This document shows, piece by piece, positions 1 to 8,700 of a DNA stretch of 64,000 nucleotides. Each line of letters begins with the position of its first letter. Position 1 is the stretch's first letter. Source of the stretch: Spirochaetaceae bacterium (GTDB taxonomy: Bacteria; Spirochaetota; Leptospiria; Leptospirales; Leptonemataceae). The notes under the pieces were generated by a model. The model had not been told where the DNA came from. It did no database searches and worked only from the letters and a program-made list of their open reading frames with translations. The position numbers and the translations under genes were made by a program. The stretch is taken from NCBI GenBank assembly GCA_002730875.1, contig PCBI01000005.1, forward strand, positions 372,001 to 436,000, given 5' to 3'.

Positions 1-1
1 G

Positions 2-529
2 GAAGCAATAAAGCGATGGAATGGGATCGATAGAAGCTACCGGGATGAGTTCTACCGACTGGTAGCGGTATCCCTGTTGGTCATGGCCGTTGTGGCCGGG
101 TGCTCCAGCGCAGACAAGGTGTCCGGTGGAGAAGAGTTCGAGGGCTGGAGAGTAGAAGAGGAGTTCGATGTCTTCTATATAAGAAGATCCGGCCACGCCT
201 CCGACAAGGCTCTGGAGATGGAAAACACAGCCATGCTCCAGTCAACTTGCATGGAATCCGCCCGGCTCCAGGCGATGGATGCCATCATTCGAAAAATGGT
301 AGGCGAGACCGTGGAGGCCCAGTCTGGCATGATCGACGGACAAACCACCGGCCTGGCTGTGAACTCCATTAGAAACGGGATCATCAAAGGCGACGTAGTC
401 CAGAAAGAATGCGCGGATCGCGGCGAAGACAATGACTGGGATACCTGCGAATGTGTCTTCTTCGTGAAAGGAAAAGGCCTTCGCAAGAAAGTGGAGCTGG
501 AAGTCAGCAAGGTGACCTCCGGAGGCTAA
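2..529 (+). CDS. Exported lipoprotein, 5'-partial
   Basis: The frame is open to the window edge and has no ATG or GTG before the signal peptide, so the true start probably lies upstream; a TTG at 77 is the only internal alternative. A hydrophobic segment ends in a lipobox (V-A-G-C, Cys codon near 101), predicting a lipid-anchored envelope protein. The mature part is about 140 residues and ends in a basic, Val-rich tail. It has an Ala/Met-rich helical segment, then paired cysteines (T-C-E-C) near the C-terminus. The helix-then-strand pattern vaguely recalls LPP20-type lipoproteins, but I cannot assign a family. It ends 25 nt before the AraC-type gene, so the two may be co-transcribed. Confidence 0.7.
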   Translation, partial: EAIKRWNGIDRSYRDEFYRLVAVSLLVMAVVAGCSSADKVSGGEEFEGWRVEEEFDVFYIRRSGHASDKALEMENTAMLQSTCMESARLQAMDAIIRKMVGETVEAQSGMIDGQTTGLAVNSIRNGIIKGDVVQKECADRGEDNDWDTCECVFFVKGKGLRKKVELEVSKVTSGG

Positions 530-535
530 TTAGCC
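524..535. promoter_or_regulatory. 12-bp perfect palindrome before the AraC-type gene
   Basis: GGCTAATTAGCC is a perfect palindrome overlapping the TAA stop of the upstream lipoprotein and lying 20 nt before the GTG start of the AraC-type regulator. Its place and symmetry suit an operator, possibly autoregulatory. AraC proteins usually bind direct repeats, so this is speculative. Confidence 0.25.
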
Positions 536-554
536 ACTCCTTATTCGGCAATTA

Positions 555-1433
555 GTGTCAGAACAAGCACACACCTCGACTACACAGGGCCCGGACTCAT
601 CGCAGACGGGCCCTACGTTTCGTCTCCCGCCTCAAGCCCTGCGCCCGTTCATCAAGGCCTATCGTTCTCAGGAAGTGGATATAAATACCATGGATCGATG
701 GGCGCCGGCCTGGACCCAGAGTTTCCTACTTCTAAATTACGGGGAAATCTACAGTATGATGACTACCAGGGGCGACATGATCCGTGGTTATCCGGCCACT
801 CTTGCGGGCATTCGCACCCTACCGGCCATCGGCACAAAACCATACGTAAGGATGCGAACCATTGTTGTCGAGTTCCAGCCGCTCGGTCTTTATGCCATCC
901 TCGGCGAGCGGATCAAGGATACAGTGGATGGAAGCCTGGATGGCGCCCAGGTTTTTCCTGGCATTGAGGAGCTAATTCCCCACATGGAGAATCGTTCCTT
1001 TACAGAAAAATGTAGCGAGCTGGATTCCTTTTTCACGGGTCTGCTTGGTAATCGGAAACCCTTGCAGCATCCCGGACTGGAGAATGCCCTGGAAGTATTA
1101 CAGAAGCCAGCCAAGCAGCGATCCATCGAATCTATCCTGGACAGCGCCGGACTCAGTAGCCGGCATTTTCGTCGAATCTTCAAGCAAATGATCGGCGTAT
1201 CGCCCAAGCTATATTCGCGGATTCTTCGCATGGAGCGAGTACTGCAGGAGTTCCACCAGAATCCGGACCTGGACTATTTGGAACGGGTCCACGGTTTCTA
1301 CGACCAGTCGCACTTCATTCGGGAGTTCAAACGATTTACCAACGTCACTCCGCGAAGACTTCTCAGGGCCTTTCAGAACGCCAACGTGCGAAAGGTGCAT
1401 TCCAACCTCGAGAAAGCGGATCCCCACGACTAG
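555..1433 (+). CDS. AraC-family transcriptional regulator
   Basis: A 292-residue cytoplasmic DNA-binding protein. The C-terminal third has the two helix-turn-helix units of the AraC/XylS family: the first around residues 190-212 (S-R-H-F-R-R-I-F-K), the second around 240-275 with the family signature G-F-Y-D-Q-S-H-F followed by F-K-R-F and V-T-P-R-R. The N-terminal 150 residues look like the beta-rich DUF6597-type sensor domain and begin with L-P-P-Q-A-L-R-P. The GTG start is preferred because the next in-frame Met (residue 46) would cut into that domain; there is no clear ribosome-binding site. The ligand is unknown. The target may be itself or the upstream lipoprotein. Confidence 0.9.
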   Translation: MSEQAHTSTTQGPDSSQTGPTFRLPPQALRPFIKAYRSQEVDINTMDRWAPAWTQSFLLLNYGEIYSMMTTRGDMIRGYPATLAGIRTLPAIGTKPYVRMRTIVVEFQPLGLYAILGERIKDTVDGSLDGAQVFPGIEELIPHMENRSFTEKCSELDSFFTGLLGNRKPLQHPGLENALEVLQKPAKQRSIESILDSAGLSSRHFRRIFKQMIGVSPKLYSRILRMERVLQEFHQNPDLDYLERVHGFYDQSHFIREFKRFTNVTPRRLLRAFQNANVRKVHSNLEKADPHD

Positions 1434-1500
1434 AGCGCTAGACAGTTAAATGCTCCCTCCCTCTTGCGTTGACTGCCCCTTTAGATTCGCAAGGACAATT

Positions 1501-1523
1501 CCAGGTCGGAGAAAAGAACCTGG
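1501..1523. other. Inverted repeat between convergent genes
   Basis: CCAGGT, an 11-nt spacer, then ACCTGG. It lies between the end of the AraC-type gene and the stop codon of the minus-strand lipoprotein. No T-tract follows on either strand, so it is at best a weak or factor-dependent termination structure. Confidence 0.2.
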
Positions 1524-1528
1524 AGGCC

Positions 1529-2365
1529 TCACTTCTTCTCAAACAACCCGTCGCCCCGTTCTTTCATGTATTTGTACACAGCGTTTGCCGAGACCCTGGG
1601 AATTCCGCCAGCATGCGGATTCTGGTTTCCGTCCGGAATCATATATTCCCCTCCTTCAACCCAGTTCCCTGCAATTGCCATGGTAGAATGATCGAAATGT
1701 GCGGTGGCTACAAGTTCCATGTTGCGGTCATAGACTGAGATTTTCGTCTCCGCCGGATCCTTCCAGAACGTTGGGATGGTTCCTATTGTGAGAAAATGGA
1801 GTACATTGACCATACTATTCAGCAGCCCCCACCCAAAGTTCGGTTTCCGGAATGTAGGCTCATGACGCCCGAAAGCGATATAGGGTCTTCCGTAGTTATT
1901 CATGTACAACTGATCTTCGTCTGCATTGTAGCTAAAGACTTCAGAAAAGTCTTCATACCCGCTGGCCTTAAGAAAGACGATGGCTTGATACACGCCCCGG
2001 GCGGTCTTCAGGTCCTGGGCGGCCACGGCATCTTCGTTCAAAGCGGGTCGTAGCGCTTCCGAAAGAATCAAATTGGCCACCCGCTGGTGATCCACCGGCG
2101 AGCGTCCGGTTACGGGTAACGCGCTGATGTGATCAGCGCTATAGGCCTTCACAAAGAGATGGTTTCCATCCGAAAAAAGCCGAATCATCCGACCGCTTTG
2201 CTGAGTGTAGTAGTTATAGAATCCAGCAAAAGCCACATCACTCTGGCTTATGGGCCGAGTAGTATATACTCTCTCCACATCCACCGACGGCTCAATGTAG
2301 CGAGTATGGCAGGAGATTGCAGAACATACCAAGGTAATGAGAAACAGGACGACAGGCAGACGCAT
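1529..2365 (-). CDS. Exported lipoprotein with LTxGTIP-type hydrophobic module
   Basis: A 278-residue protein whose signal peptide ends in the lipobox A-I-S-C (Cys19). The mature region has no family I recognise. A hydrophobic stretch near residues 180-200 (L-T-I-G-T-I-P-T-F-W) is followed by a strand reading I-S-V-Y-D-R-N. A comparable arrangement occurs in the divergent lipoprotein at 2468-3505, which suggests a shared fold. Cys19 is the only cysteine left after processing. Its start faces the start of that gene, so the roughly 100-bp spacer should hold both promoters. Confidence 0.8.
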   Translation of the reverse strand: MRLPVVLFLITLVCSAISCHTRYIEPSVDVERVYTTRPISQSDVAFAGFYNYYTQQSGRMIRLFSDGNHLFVKAYSADHISALPVTGRSPVDHQRVANLILSEALRPALNEDAVAAQDLKTARGVYQAIVFLKASGYEDFSEVFSYNADEDQLYMNNYGRPYIAFGRHEPTFRKPNFGWGLLNSMVNVLHFLTIGTIPTFWKDPAETKISVYDRNMELVATAHFDHSTMAIAGNWVEGGEYMIPDGNQNPHAGGIPRVSANAVYKYMKERGDGLFEKK

Positions 2366-2467
2366 TAGCCAGGCTATCCGGCAAACCAGAGGAACGTCAA
2401 GTATTCTATGGTAAATTCTCTAGATCACTCCCTTTCTCATTATTCAGATATATAAGTAGTATTGACC

Positions 2468-3505
2468 ATGCAGACACGGCGCCAACAGTGCCCTGTGGCC
2501 AAACTTCACGCTCTAATCTGTTTAATCCTTACGGGATGTCTTGTGACCTACGACACCCCGAATCCTCCAGAGGCGCTTCAAAGGAGGTCTGTCTATCTGA
2601 ACCAGCTCTATGTCCGGGAGCATGCCGACGGACAACCGATCCATCACTCGGAAGAATCGCCAATATGGATGAGTGTTAACATCTCTTCCATGACGCCCAC
2701 AAGCCCGTACTCCATGGCGGCCTGCATGCTCTCCGGATTCACTTTCACCATTCTGCCCTGTTACGCACAAGAAGACGTGAACGTGAGGTATTCCATTCAG
2801 GTGCCGGGAACATCAATCAAAGAGAAGTTTGCCACCAGGGTGAACCGGGGGCTGTATATATGGTTCCCCTTCATTGTAGCCGAGCCGGGCCTGGAACTGG
2901 ACGAATCCGCCATCTGGAAGCCTGCGACCAGGGCCCATAACACGAACCTGGTCGAAGCCATTGATCGAGCAAATTATCAGATCATGGAAAGACAGAATCG
3001 AATCAAGGCTCTGGAATCGAACCCGGACTCTCATCCCGTTCTGATACTCGGGGCTGCCTATTTTGAGCATGGCAAAGCGTACACGAACAATCTGTATTTT
3101 TCGATTGAGAATAATTCCGAACACCCAATTGAGAAGCTGGTCTTGACTCTGGGCCCGGACAGGAAAATGAATAACGAATCAAACCCCGGGGCGAATCGGG
3201 GCAGTGGAGCCAGCGCAGCGAATTCGGAACCGGACAGTGCAGGCAGGGAAACGTATCCTGTGGCTCCGGTGCATTTTGCCGAAACCATTCAGCCGGGCGA
3301 ACGGACCCCGGTGCTGGAGTACAGGAATCATTACCTGGGCGTTTACTATCCGCAGGCCCGACTTTTCAAGATAAAGATACATTACAGCAATGGAGAAACA
3401 AGGGTAATGGAGGGCGAAGAAGCGCAGCGGCTGGTGATGGAGTCCCCGCTACCCCCTGCAAAAGTCCTCTATGATAAAATCCAGTTCCAGAAGTTGCGAT
3501 GGTAA
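2468..3505 (+). CDS. Exported lipoprotein, hypothetical
   Basis: About 345 residues from the ATG at 2468; an in-frame TTG six nt upstream is possible but less likely. The signal peptide ends in L-T-G-C, predicting lipid anchoring. A short hydrophobic segment near residues 85-100 (F-T-F-T-I-L-P-C-Y) precedes a beta-rich region starting V-R-Y-S-I-Q-V-P-G, echoing the divergent neighbour. Further on there is a charged helical stretch, then a Ser/Gly/Asn-rich linker and a final domain that looks immunoglobulin-like (Y-F-S-I-E-N-N-S, then L-E-Y-R-N and I-K-I-H-Y). The function is unknown; an envelope role is inferred. Confidence 0.8.
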   Translation: MQTRRQQCPVAKLHALICLILTGCLVTYDTPNPPEALQRRSVYLNQLYVREHADGQPIHHSEESPIWMSVNISSMTPTSPYSMAACMLSGFTFTILPCYAQEDVNVRYSIQVPGTSIKEKFATRVNRGLYIWFPFIVAEPGLELDESAIWKPATRAHNTNLVEAIDRANYQIMERQNRIKALESNPDSHPVLILGAAYFEHGKAYTNNLYFSIENNSEHPIEKLVLTLGPDRKMNNESNPGANRGSGASAANSEPDSAGRETYPVAPVHFAETIQPGERTPVLEYRNHYLGVYYPQARLFKIKIHYSNGETRVMEGEEAQRLVMESPLPPAKVLYDKIQFQKLRW

Positions 3506-3622
3506 ATGTCTGCACTGCAGACAAAGAAACGCAGATAGGCTGTCTGAAACTGTCGCACAATCGAGCAAATAACCCGGCATCCCGAAGACGACCTTCGGAC
3601 TGTCAGGCTGGCAGCTACCTCT

Positions 3623-3659
3623 CCTGCGATGGGGGGCCATCGCAGGTGGGCCTCTTTTA
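3623..3659 (+). terminator. Intrinsic terminator-like hairpin
   Basis: A perfect 10-bp stem (CCTGCGATGG / CCATCGCAGG) with a G-rich 4-nt loop is followed by a T-rich stretch. It lies about 120 nt after the plus-strand lipoprotein and just before the 3' end of the convergent minus-strand gene. Confidence 0.6.
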
Positions 3660-3676
3660 TTTGTGTGGCCCGGGTT

Positions 3677-4201
3677 TCAGAGTAGCTCCATACTGTTCAC
3701 GAAACGATGCGCCCGCGCTTCCGTTTCTTCGCCGCCCCGAACACGGGCAGTAACTATATAAAGCTTGCCTTCTTTCTGAAAGAGTTTGGTACGAATCAGC
3801 CCGCCCCCGCCGGTACGTACCGTAATGTCCCGCCCCTCCACGCCGCCGCTGCGAATCACCCGGTCGCTTTCCACGGCGCCTCGGTAGCGACGAATCATGT
3901 GTTCGGTAGTGCTTTGCACTGCGTCGCTTTGATTTTTGGTTGCGAGGGAATCAGGCAGTGAATTGATCGAAAGTTCATATTGCTCTTCAAATCGAACGTG
4001 GAGGAAATGCACCGCATTCATTTCGCCGGAATCCGTTTTCACAGATTGCTGACGCTCGGCCACCGGACCGGGAAATACGGCACGAAAGCCGTGGTCTTCC
4101 CTTTCTACCAGGGTGCCCGGCGCTTTGTTGCAGTTTCCTACCAGGGTAAGCGCCAGCGCCACGGCAAGTACAGAAGATAAGCTATAGTAAAATGATTTCA
4201 T
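3677..4201 (-). CDS. Small exported lipoprotein
   Basis: 174 residues from the ATG at 4201, chosen because a good ribosome-binding site (AAAGGAG) lies just upstream; the frame is open another 40 codons with no such signal. The signal peptide ends in V-G-N-C, an acceptable spirochaetal lipobox. The mature part begins with a strand pattern of the F-R-A-V-F-P-G-P type, seen in many small bacterial envelope proteins of unknown role, then alternates strands with one Arg-rich helix and ends in a helix typical of that pattern (F-V-N-S-M-E-L). Function unknown. Confidence 0.75.
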   Translation of the reverse strand: MKSFYYSLSSVLAVALALTLVGNCNKAPGTLVEREDHGFRAVFPGPVAERQQSVKTDSGEMNAVHFLHVRFEEQYELSINSLPDSLATKNQSDAVQSTTEHMIRRYRGAVESDRVIRSGGVEGRDITVRTGGGGLIRTKLFQKEGKLYIVTARVRGGEETEARAHRFVNSMELL

Positions 4202-4380
4202 TTTAGACTCCTTTCTATCCGGTATATCCGATCCCACCCTTTCCCGCCGATTGGTCGGGTCCAGTTGCCCTTCGCGGACATTTCGGAACCTCGGGCTTCC
4301 GATTCCTGTTATTGTCTTCAAATTCTATTTGTATGCGAGAATGGATAAGCGGCGCCGGTATTCCGACGCCGCATCCGGTC

Positions 4381-5130
4381 TTAGTATCCGCTCTTTCCAA
4401 AGGCATCCATGTATGCTTTGGCAAGCTCGATGTTTACGAATACCACGGCCTCGTTGATTTTCTCATAAGGAGATCCAATGCGAGGTCCCAGGGCATCCGC
4501 CTTGGCCTGAGTATCGATTACAGATCCTGGTGGAACGTATCGACCTTCAGCAATTTCCACACCGCCGGTAATCTGCGAACCGATACCGATGGCTACGTTG
4601 TCGCGCACCACTGCATTGAACACAATGGAGTCCATTCCCAGAAACACATCGTTTCCGATCCAGGCTGGTCCGTGAACCATTGAGTCATGAGCCAGGCTCA
4701 CTCGCTCGCCAACCCAGATAGGATATCCTTTGTCCCAGTCCGGGCTGTCCACTGCCAGTCGCTCGCCGTTGGCAGAGAACATTCTGCCTTCGATTCGCTC
4801 GCCATCCACTTCTGTAGCCAGCGCATGCAGGATCACACCATCCTGAATATTGGTCTGATTACCGATCTTGATCGGGGTACCTTCGTCCCCGCGACAAACC
4901 GCTGTAGGGCTCATCATGGTGAGTTCGCCAATATGGCAATCACCGATCACATAGGCGCCCGGATGAATGTAGGCGGTTTCGTGGATTTTCGGATCCTCAA
5001 TTTCTTTCTGAAAGGGGGTGACCACATTCTTATGAACGTTAACGGGACCGGGATTGCATCCGATTCCGAAGACGGTCGCTACCAGCAGCGCTGCCCCAGC
5101 TTTCGGAAAACTCCAGAACTCTTTGTTCAT
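4381..5130 (-). CDS. Lipid-anchored gamma-class (Cam-type) carbonic anhydrase
   Basis: Predicted to hydrate CO2 outside the cytoplasm. The 249-residue protein starts at the ATG after GGAGGAG; a TTG 12 nt upstream is rejected. The signal peptide ends in G-I-G-C (Cys25). The rest is a left-handed beta-helix clearly of the Methanosarcina Cam type: zinc ligands His102 (L-H-A-L), His148 and His153 (L-A-H-D-S-M-V-H-G), Arg80 and Glu83 matching Cam Arg59 and Glu62, and the T-N-I-Q-D-G signature. The position of the Cam proton-shuttle Glu84 is Ala105, and about ten extra residues precede V-S-L-A-H. Activity is likely, but proton transfer may use another acid in the following loop. Confidence 0.92.
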   Translation of the reverse strand: MNKEFWSFPKAGAALLVATVFGIGCNPGPVNVHKNVVTPFQKEIEDPKIHETAYIHPGAYVIGDCHIGELTMMSPTAVCRGDEGTPIKIGNQTNIQDGVILHALATEVDGERIEGRMFSANGERLAVDSPDWDKGYPIWVGERVSLAHDSMVHGPAWIGNDVFLGMDSIVFNAVVRDNVAIGIGSQITGGVEIAEGRYVPPGSVIDTQAKADALGPRIGSPYEKINEAVVFVNIELAKAYMDAFGKSGY

Positions 5131-5545
5131 TTTCTCCTCCAATGTGCCGGTAAGCTGGCCTGCCAGACTTCGTTGAGGGATGAATGCCCTGGCAGACCTT
5201 CAGGATGGACCCGGACTTTTGCCGGAATATTTTTTCCTGAATTACTCATCAGCGTGTGTAATATGGACAGGCGGAAAACAAACGCCCACTGGAAATTTGC
5301 CAAATCGTAATTTTTTTATTTGGAAAGAGTGAGGAAAGGAAGAGCGCCACGGTTTGAACGAAAATGCCGCCCGAAGATCCGGGGCGATGGGCCGGGTTGC
5401 CGAAAAGATCAATATATAGGAAGATTTTGAGCCAAATCAAGGAGATGCGCTATTGCTCTGAGCGTGAATGGTCGTTCCTTTAAATGCCTTGGCAGTTTAT
5501 TTTATACTTTACACACATATAGAGGATATGAATCGTTGATGCCTC
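5131..5545. other. Intergenic region between divergent genes
   Basis: It should hold the promoters of the carbonic anhydrase (minus) and of the lipoprotein at 5546 (plus). I see an A/T-rich stretch near 5309-5330 but no promoter I can define and no credible small gene. Confidence 0.4.
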
Positions 5546-6067
5546 GTGCGTGTCGCAGTCTCTTTTTTTGGCTGTCTACTATTCCTCCTGGGCGGCTGCT
5601 TGATGGAGCAGACTCCGCCCCGAGATATCCTGACGGATTTGTTACTGGCTCGCGATCTGCAAAATAGAGTGGATGCCAGACCGTGGCCGGCCGTCCGAGT
5701 TCATAACGCCACGGCAAGCCCACGCTCTCTTGCTTTTTGTACCTATTCCGATTGCGGCACACCCCGGGAAGGGGCTCATGATCTGATGGAAATGAGCCTC
5801 GCTGCCGGAGAAACATCGGAAAAATACCATGTCATGGTGAATCCAGCAGAGGATTTTCTTTCCAGCGGCCAACGCCTGGTGTATCTCAGGATCGATTCCA
5901 CGATCTTTACAAATGAGGAAGATCTGCCGGAATACTACTCCAGTCCGCCTGTGACGCTCGCCGATAGGGCCACCGAATTTGACTGCATTCTTTCCGGCCC
6001 AGATGCATCCGATTTTCGGTGCTCAGAAGAACGAAAAGAAACCCTGTCCGGGGATCTTCGGTACTAG
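5546..6067 (+). CDS. Small exported lipoprotein
   Basis: 173 residues from a GTG start; an in-frame TGA at 5537 fixes the 5' limit. The signal peptide ends in L-G-G-C. The mature part is beta-rich and contains scattered cysteines (F-C-T-Y-S-D-C-G) that may pair, but no recognised domain. The stop lies six nt before the ATG of the following beta-barrel protein, so the two are probably one operon; a lipoprotein that helps or plugs the barrel is one possibility, not shown by sequence. Confidence 0.75.
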   Translation: MRVAVSFFGCLLFLLGGCLMEQTPPRDILTDLLLARDLQNRVDARPWPAVRVHNATASPRSLAFCTYSDCGTPREGAHDLMEMSLAAGETSEKYHVMVNPAEDFLSSGQRLVYLRIDSTIFTNEEDLPEYYSSPPVTLADRATEFDCILSGPDASDFRCSEERKETLSGDLRY

Positions 6068-6073
6068 TGGAGC

Positions 6074-7108
6074 ATGAAGCCACTCGGTGCCAGTCTACCT
6101 TTTCCGATGGGCGTTATACTCATTGTGCAGCTGCTTGCGGTTTCTCTCCGCAGCGAAACCCTTTCCGGTTCTTCTGATTCTTCGAACATTGTATGGTCGG
6201 TGACACCTTTCTTCGAGTACAGGGTGTCTGAATACGTGTTGGAGGGCCCCCCAGACAGAGATCCGGGGCTGGACCTGTTTGCGGGCACCGCCAGACTGTC
6301 CAACGGGTTCAGGCTTTTCACGAATTCCAGAGTACCCATGTACGGACTGAAGGGGGCTGCAGAGCTAAGCAATCATCGATTTGTACTCGCTGTCTCCAGT
6401 TCGGCAGGCCGGATTCGCAAAGGAGATTCGGGAGACTACGATTTCTATGGCCATCCCTGGATCAGTGTACGCGACAATGCCAGTCAGCCACTGTCCGACT
6501 TTCGAGATACAAACCACGTTACTGTGGGTGCTTACAACTGGTCGATGTCCTGGAGCGACCTCACTCGCAAAGAGGATCGAATCGATTTTGAGTACCACTA
6601 TGGATTCCAGAGTTCGGCTCTCGTCTTCGGGCTGCATTACGCCTACTGGAAGGATCGTTTCGTGGATGGACCTCCGTTTTACGTACAGCACAGCGCAGCT
6701 TTTCTTGTGCCCCGCGGGCGTAGCCTGAGCCTTGCCAATAATCAGTATCTCATCTCGGCGGCCTATCGGTACGATTTTCGACTGACCGAATCCTGGAGTA
6801 TTTCAGGTTCAATAGGACTGCTCAGCGGCTGGACCACAGTTTCGGATTATCATCCCTATCGCAGTCTTCATGCCTATTCCAGCACCCTGGGGTGGGGCGC
6901 CGAACTTTCTCTCGGAATCAGCTACGATCTCGCCACAAATCATAGCCTGGCTCTGGCATTCAGTCAGGAAAGATACTACTCTTCCGGGAAAATAGAATCC
7001 AGGGGAGGATTCAGCTTTGAGGACAGGTTGATGAGCCTTGTCACCGGTGCTGTCTACATCAACTATGCCACAAAGACCGGAAAGCTGGAGTATACCTTCC
7101 GCTTCTAG
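6074..7108 (+). CDS. Outer-membrane beta-barrel protein, family uncertain
   Basis: 344 residues with an N-terminal hydrophobic export segment. The body is a run of alternating aromatic strands (F-F-E-Y-R-V, F-E-Y-H-Y-G-F, L-H-Y-A-Y-W, A-A-Y-R-Y-D-F-R-L), and the protein ends in a strand with terminal Phe (Y-T-F-R-F), the usual sorting signal for BAM-dependent barrels. The length fits 12-14 strands. It is translated immediately after a small lipoprotein. It could be a porin or a surface protease-like barrel; catalytic residues were not identified. Confidence 0.75.
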   Translation: MKPLGASLPFPMGVILIVQLLAVSLRSETLSGSSDSSNIVWSVTPFFEYRVSEYVLEGPPDRDPGLDLFAGTARLSNGFRLFTNSRVPMYGLKGAAELSNHRFVLAVSSSAGRIRKGDSGDYDFYGHPWISVRDNASQPLSDFRDTNHVTVGAYNWSMSWSDLTRKEDRIDFEYHYGFQSSALVFGLHYAYWKDRFVDGPPFYVQHSAAFLVPRGRSLSLANNQYLISAAYRYDFRLTESWSISGSIGLLSGWTTVSDYHPYRSLHAYSSTLGWGAELSLGISYDLATNHSLALAFSQERYYSSGKIESRGGFSFEDRLMSLVTGAVYINYATKTGKLEYTFRF

Positions 7109-7280
7109 AACAACCGGCTGGCGAAGTGCGCAGAGATCATGAAGCCCGGATCTTTTGACCGGACCGCGAAATGTAAGCTAACTCCGACAGGGAACTACAG
7201 CGTATCCACCCGTGTTTCGGCAATGGAGAATGCTACTACAGGAAAGCTACTACAAGAATACTACCGTAGAGCGCTACTAT

Positions 7281-8591
7281 TCAAGCATCCACGCGTTCAA
7301 TGCGTGCGCCCAGCTTAATCAGTCGCTCATCGATTCGCGCAAAGCCGCGATCGATTTGGCCAATGTTCTGAATAGTGGATTCGCCCTGAGCGCAAAGGGC
7401 AGCGATAAGCATGGCCATGCCCGCGCGAATATCCGGGCTGGAAACCACGGCTCCTGACAGCGGCGAAGGTCCCATAACCACCGCCCGATGCGGATCGCAT
7501 AGAACGATTTTAGCGCCCATGGAAATCAGTCGATCCACAAAGAAAAGCCTGGACTCAAACATCTTTTCATGGATTAGAACAGTTCCGTTGCATTGCGTTG
7601 CCGTCACCAGAATCACGGATGTCATATCCGCAGGAAAACCGGGCCAGGGCGCATCGTCTATGTGAGGTACGGCGCCGCCCATATCGCTTACAATTTCAAG
7701 GCTCTGGTCCCCGGGAACGCGAAGCGCAATGCCTTCGGGTCTTGTCTCAATGCCCAGACGCGAAAACACCTGGCGAATCATACGCAGGTTTTCCAGATCG
7801 GCATCTTCTATGAGAACCTCGCCCCCGGTAACGGCAGCCAGGGATATAAAACTACCCACTTCCAGATAGTCCGGGCTCACTCTGTGAGTGGCGCCCTTCA
7901 GGCGGGAGGTTCCGCCGGTGCCTTTGATTCGCAGTATGTTGGAGCCTATCCCCTGGATCGACACTCCCATGGACACTAGAAGTTTACAAAGGCCCTGAAC
8001 GTGGGGCTCGCTGGCAGCATGGCGTATGATGGTTTCCCCCTCGGCCATGGCCGCAGCGCAAACCGCGTTTTCCGTGCCAGTTACGGAGGCTTCATCCAAC
8101 CAGATATCGGCCCCTACCAGCTTTTCGGCAGTGAGCTCAAAGCCGTCCGGAAACATCTGAACTTTGGCGCCCAGAGCCTGCAAGGCCAGGATGTGAGTAT
8201 CCAGACGTCTTCGACCAATCCGATCGCCCCCCGGTCGGGGAAGAAACACTCGGCCTGTGCGAGCGAGTAGAGGTCCGGCCAGGGTCACGGAACCGCGAAG
8301 CAACGTGGAAAGATCCGAGGGTATGTCACTCCTGGGGGTTTCGGGGGTATGAATCCTGACATGCCCGGGCCGGCCTTCCACGGCCTGAACCTCTGCACCC
8401 AGGTGCTGAATGATGCCCATCATCTGACGCACATCTTCGATATCAGGGACGTTTTCCAGAATTACAGGTTCGGAAGTTAGAAGAGCGGCAGCCAGAAGGG
8501 GCAGCGCTTCGTTTTTGTTTCCTTCCGGACGGATCACTCCCTGCAAGGGTCGTCCTCCCTTGACTCGGAATACCTTCTGGCCTTCGGACAT
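7281..8591 (-). CDS. murA: UDP-N-acetylglucosamine 1-carboxyvinyltransferase (Asp-type)
   Basis: The first committed enzyme of peptidoglycan synthesis, transferring enolpyruvate from PEP to UDP-GlcNAc in the cytoplasm. About 436 residues, with family landmarks G-N-K-N-E-A-L-P (Lys/Asn of the PEP site) and F-P-A-D-M. The loop that normally reads P-G-G-C reads P-G-G-D (codon 8223-8225), so the Cys attacked by fosfomycin is Asp, as in Mycobacterium, Chlamydia and Borrelia; natural fosfomycin resistance follows. The start is uncertain: 8591 (M-S-E-G) fits the usual length, and an in-frame ATG at 8615 adds eight residues. Divergent from thiD. Confidence 0.95.
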   Translation of the reverse strand: MSEGQKVFRVKGGRPLQGVIRPEGNKNEALPLLAAALLTSEPVILENVPDIEDVRQMMGIIQHLGAEVQAVEGRPGHVRIHTPETPRSDIPSDLSTLLRGSVTLAGPLLARTGRVFLPRPGGDRIGRRRLDTHILALQALGAKVQMFPDGFELTAEKLVGADIWLDEASVTGTENAVCAAAMAEGETIIRHAASEPHVQGLCKLLVSMGVSIQGIGSNILRIKGTGGTSRLKGATHRVSPDYLEVGSFISLAAVTGGEVLIEDADLENLRMIRQVFSRLGIETRPEGIALRVPGDQSLEIVSDMGGAVPHIDDAPWPGFPADMTSVILVTATQCNGTVLIHEKMFESRLFFVDRLISMGAKIVLCDPHRAVVMGPSPLSGAVVSSPDIRAGMAMLIAALCAQGESTIQNIGQIDRGFARIDERLIKLGARIERVDA

Positions 8592-8700
8592 GGGTTCACG
8601 TTCCGAAGCTTTCATCCACGGTCCAGCAGTAAATCCAGGATTCAGGCTCCCAATACTCAGAATGGCTTGACCCACATTGTAGAGCAGTCCTCCTTTCAGC

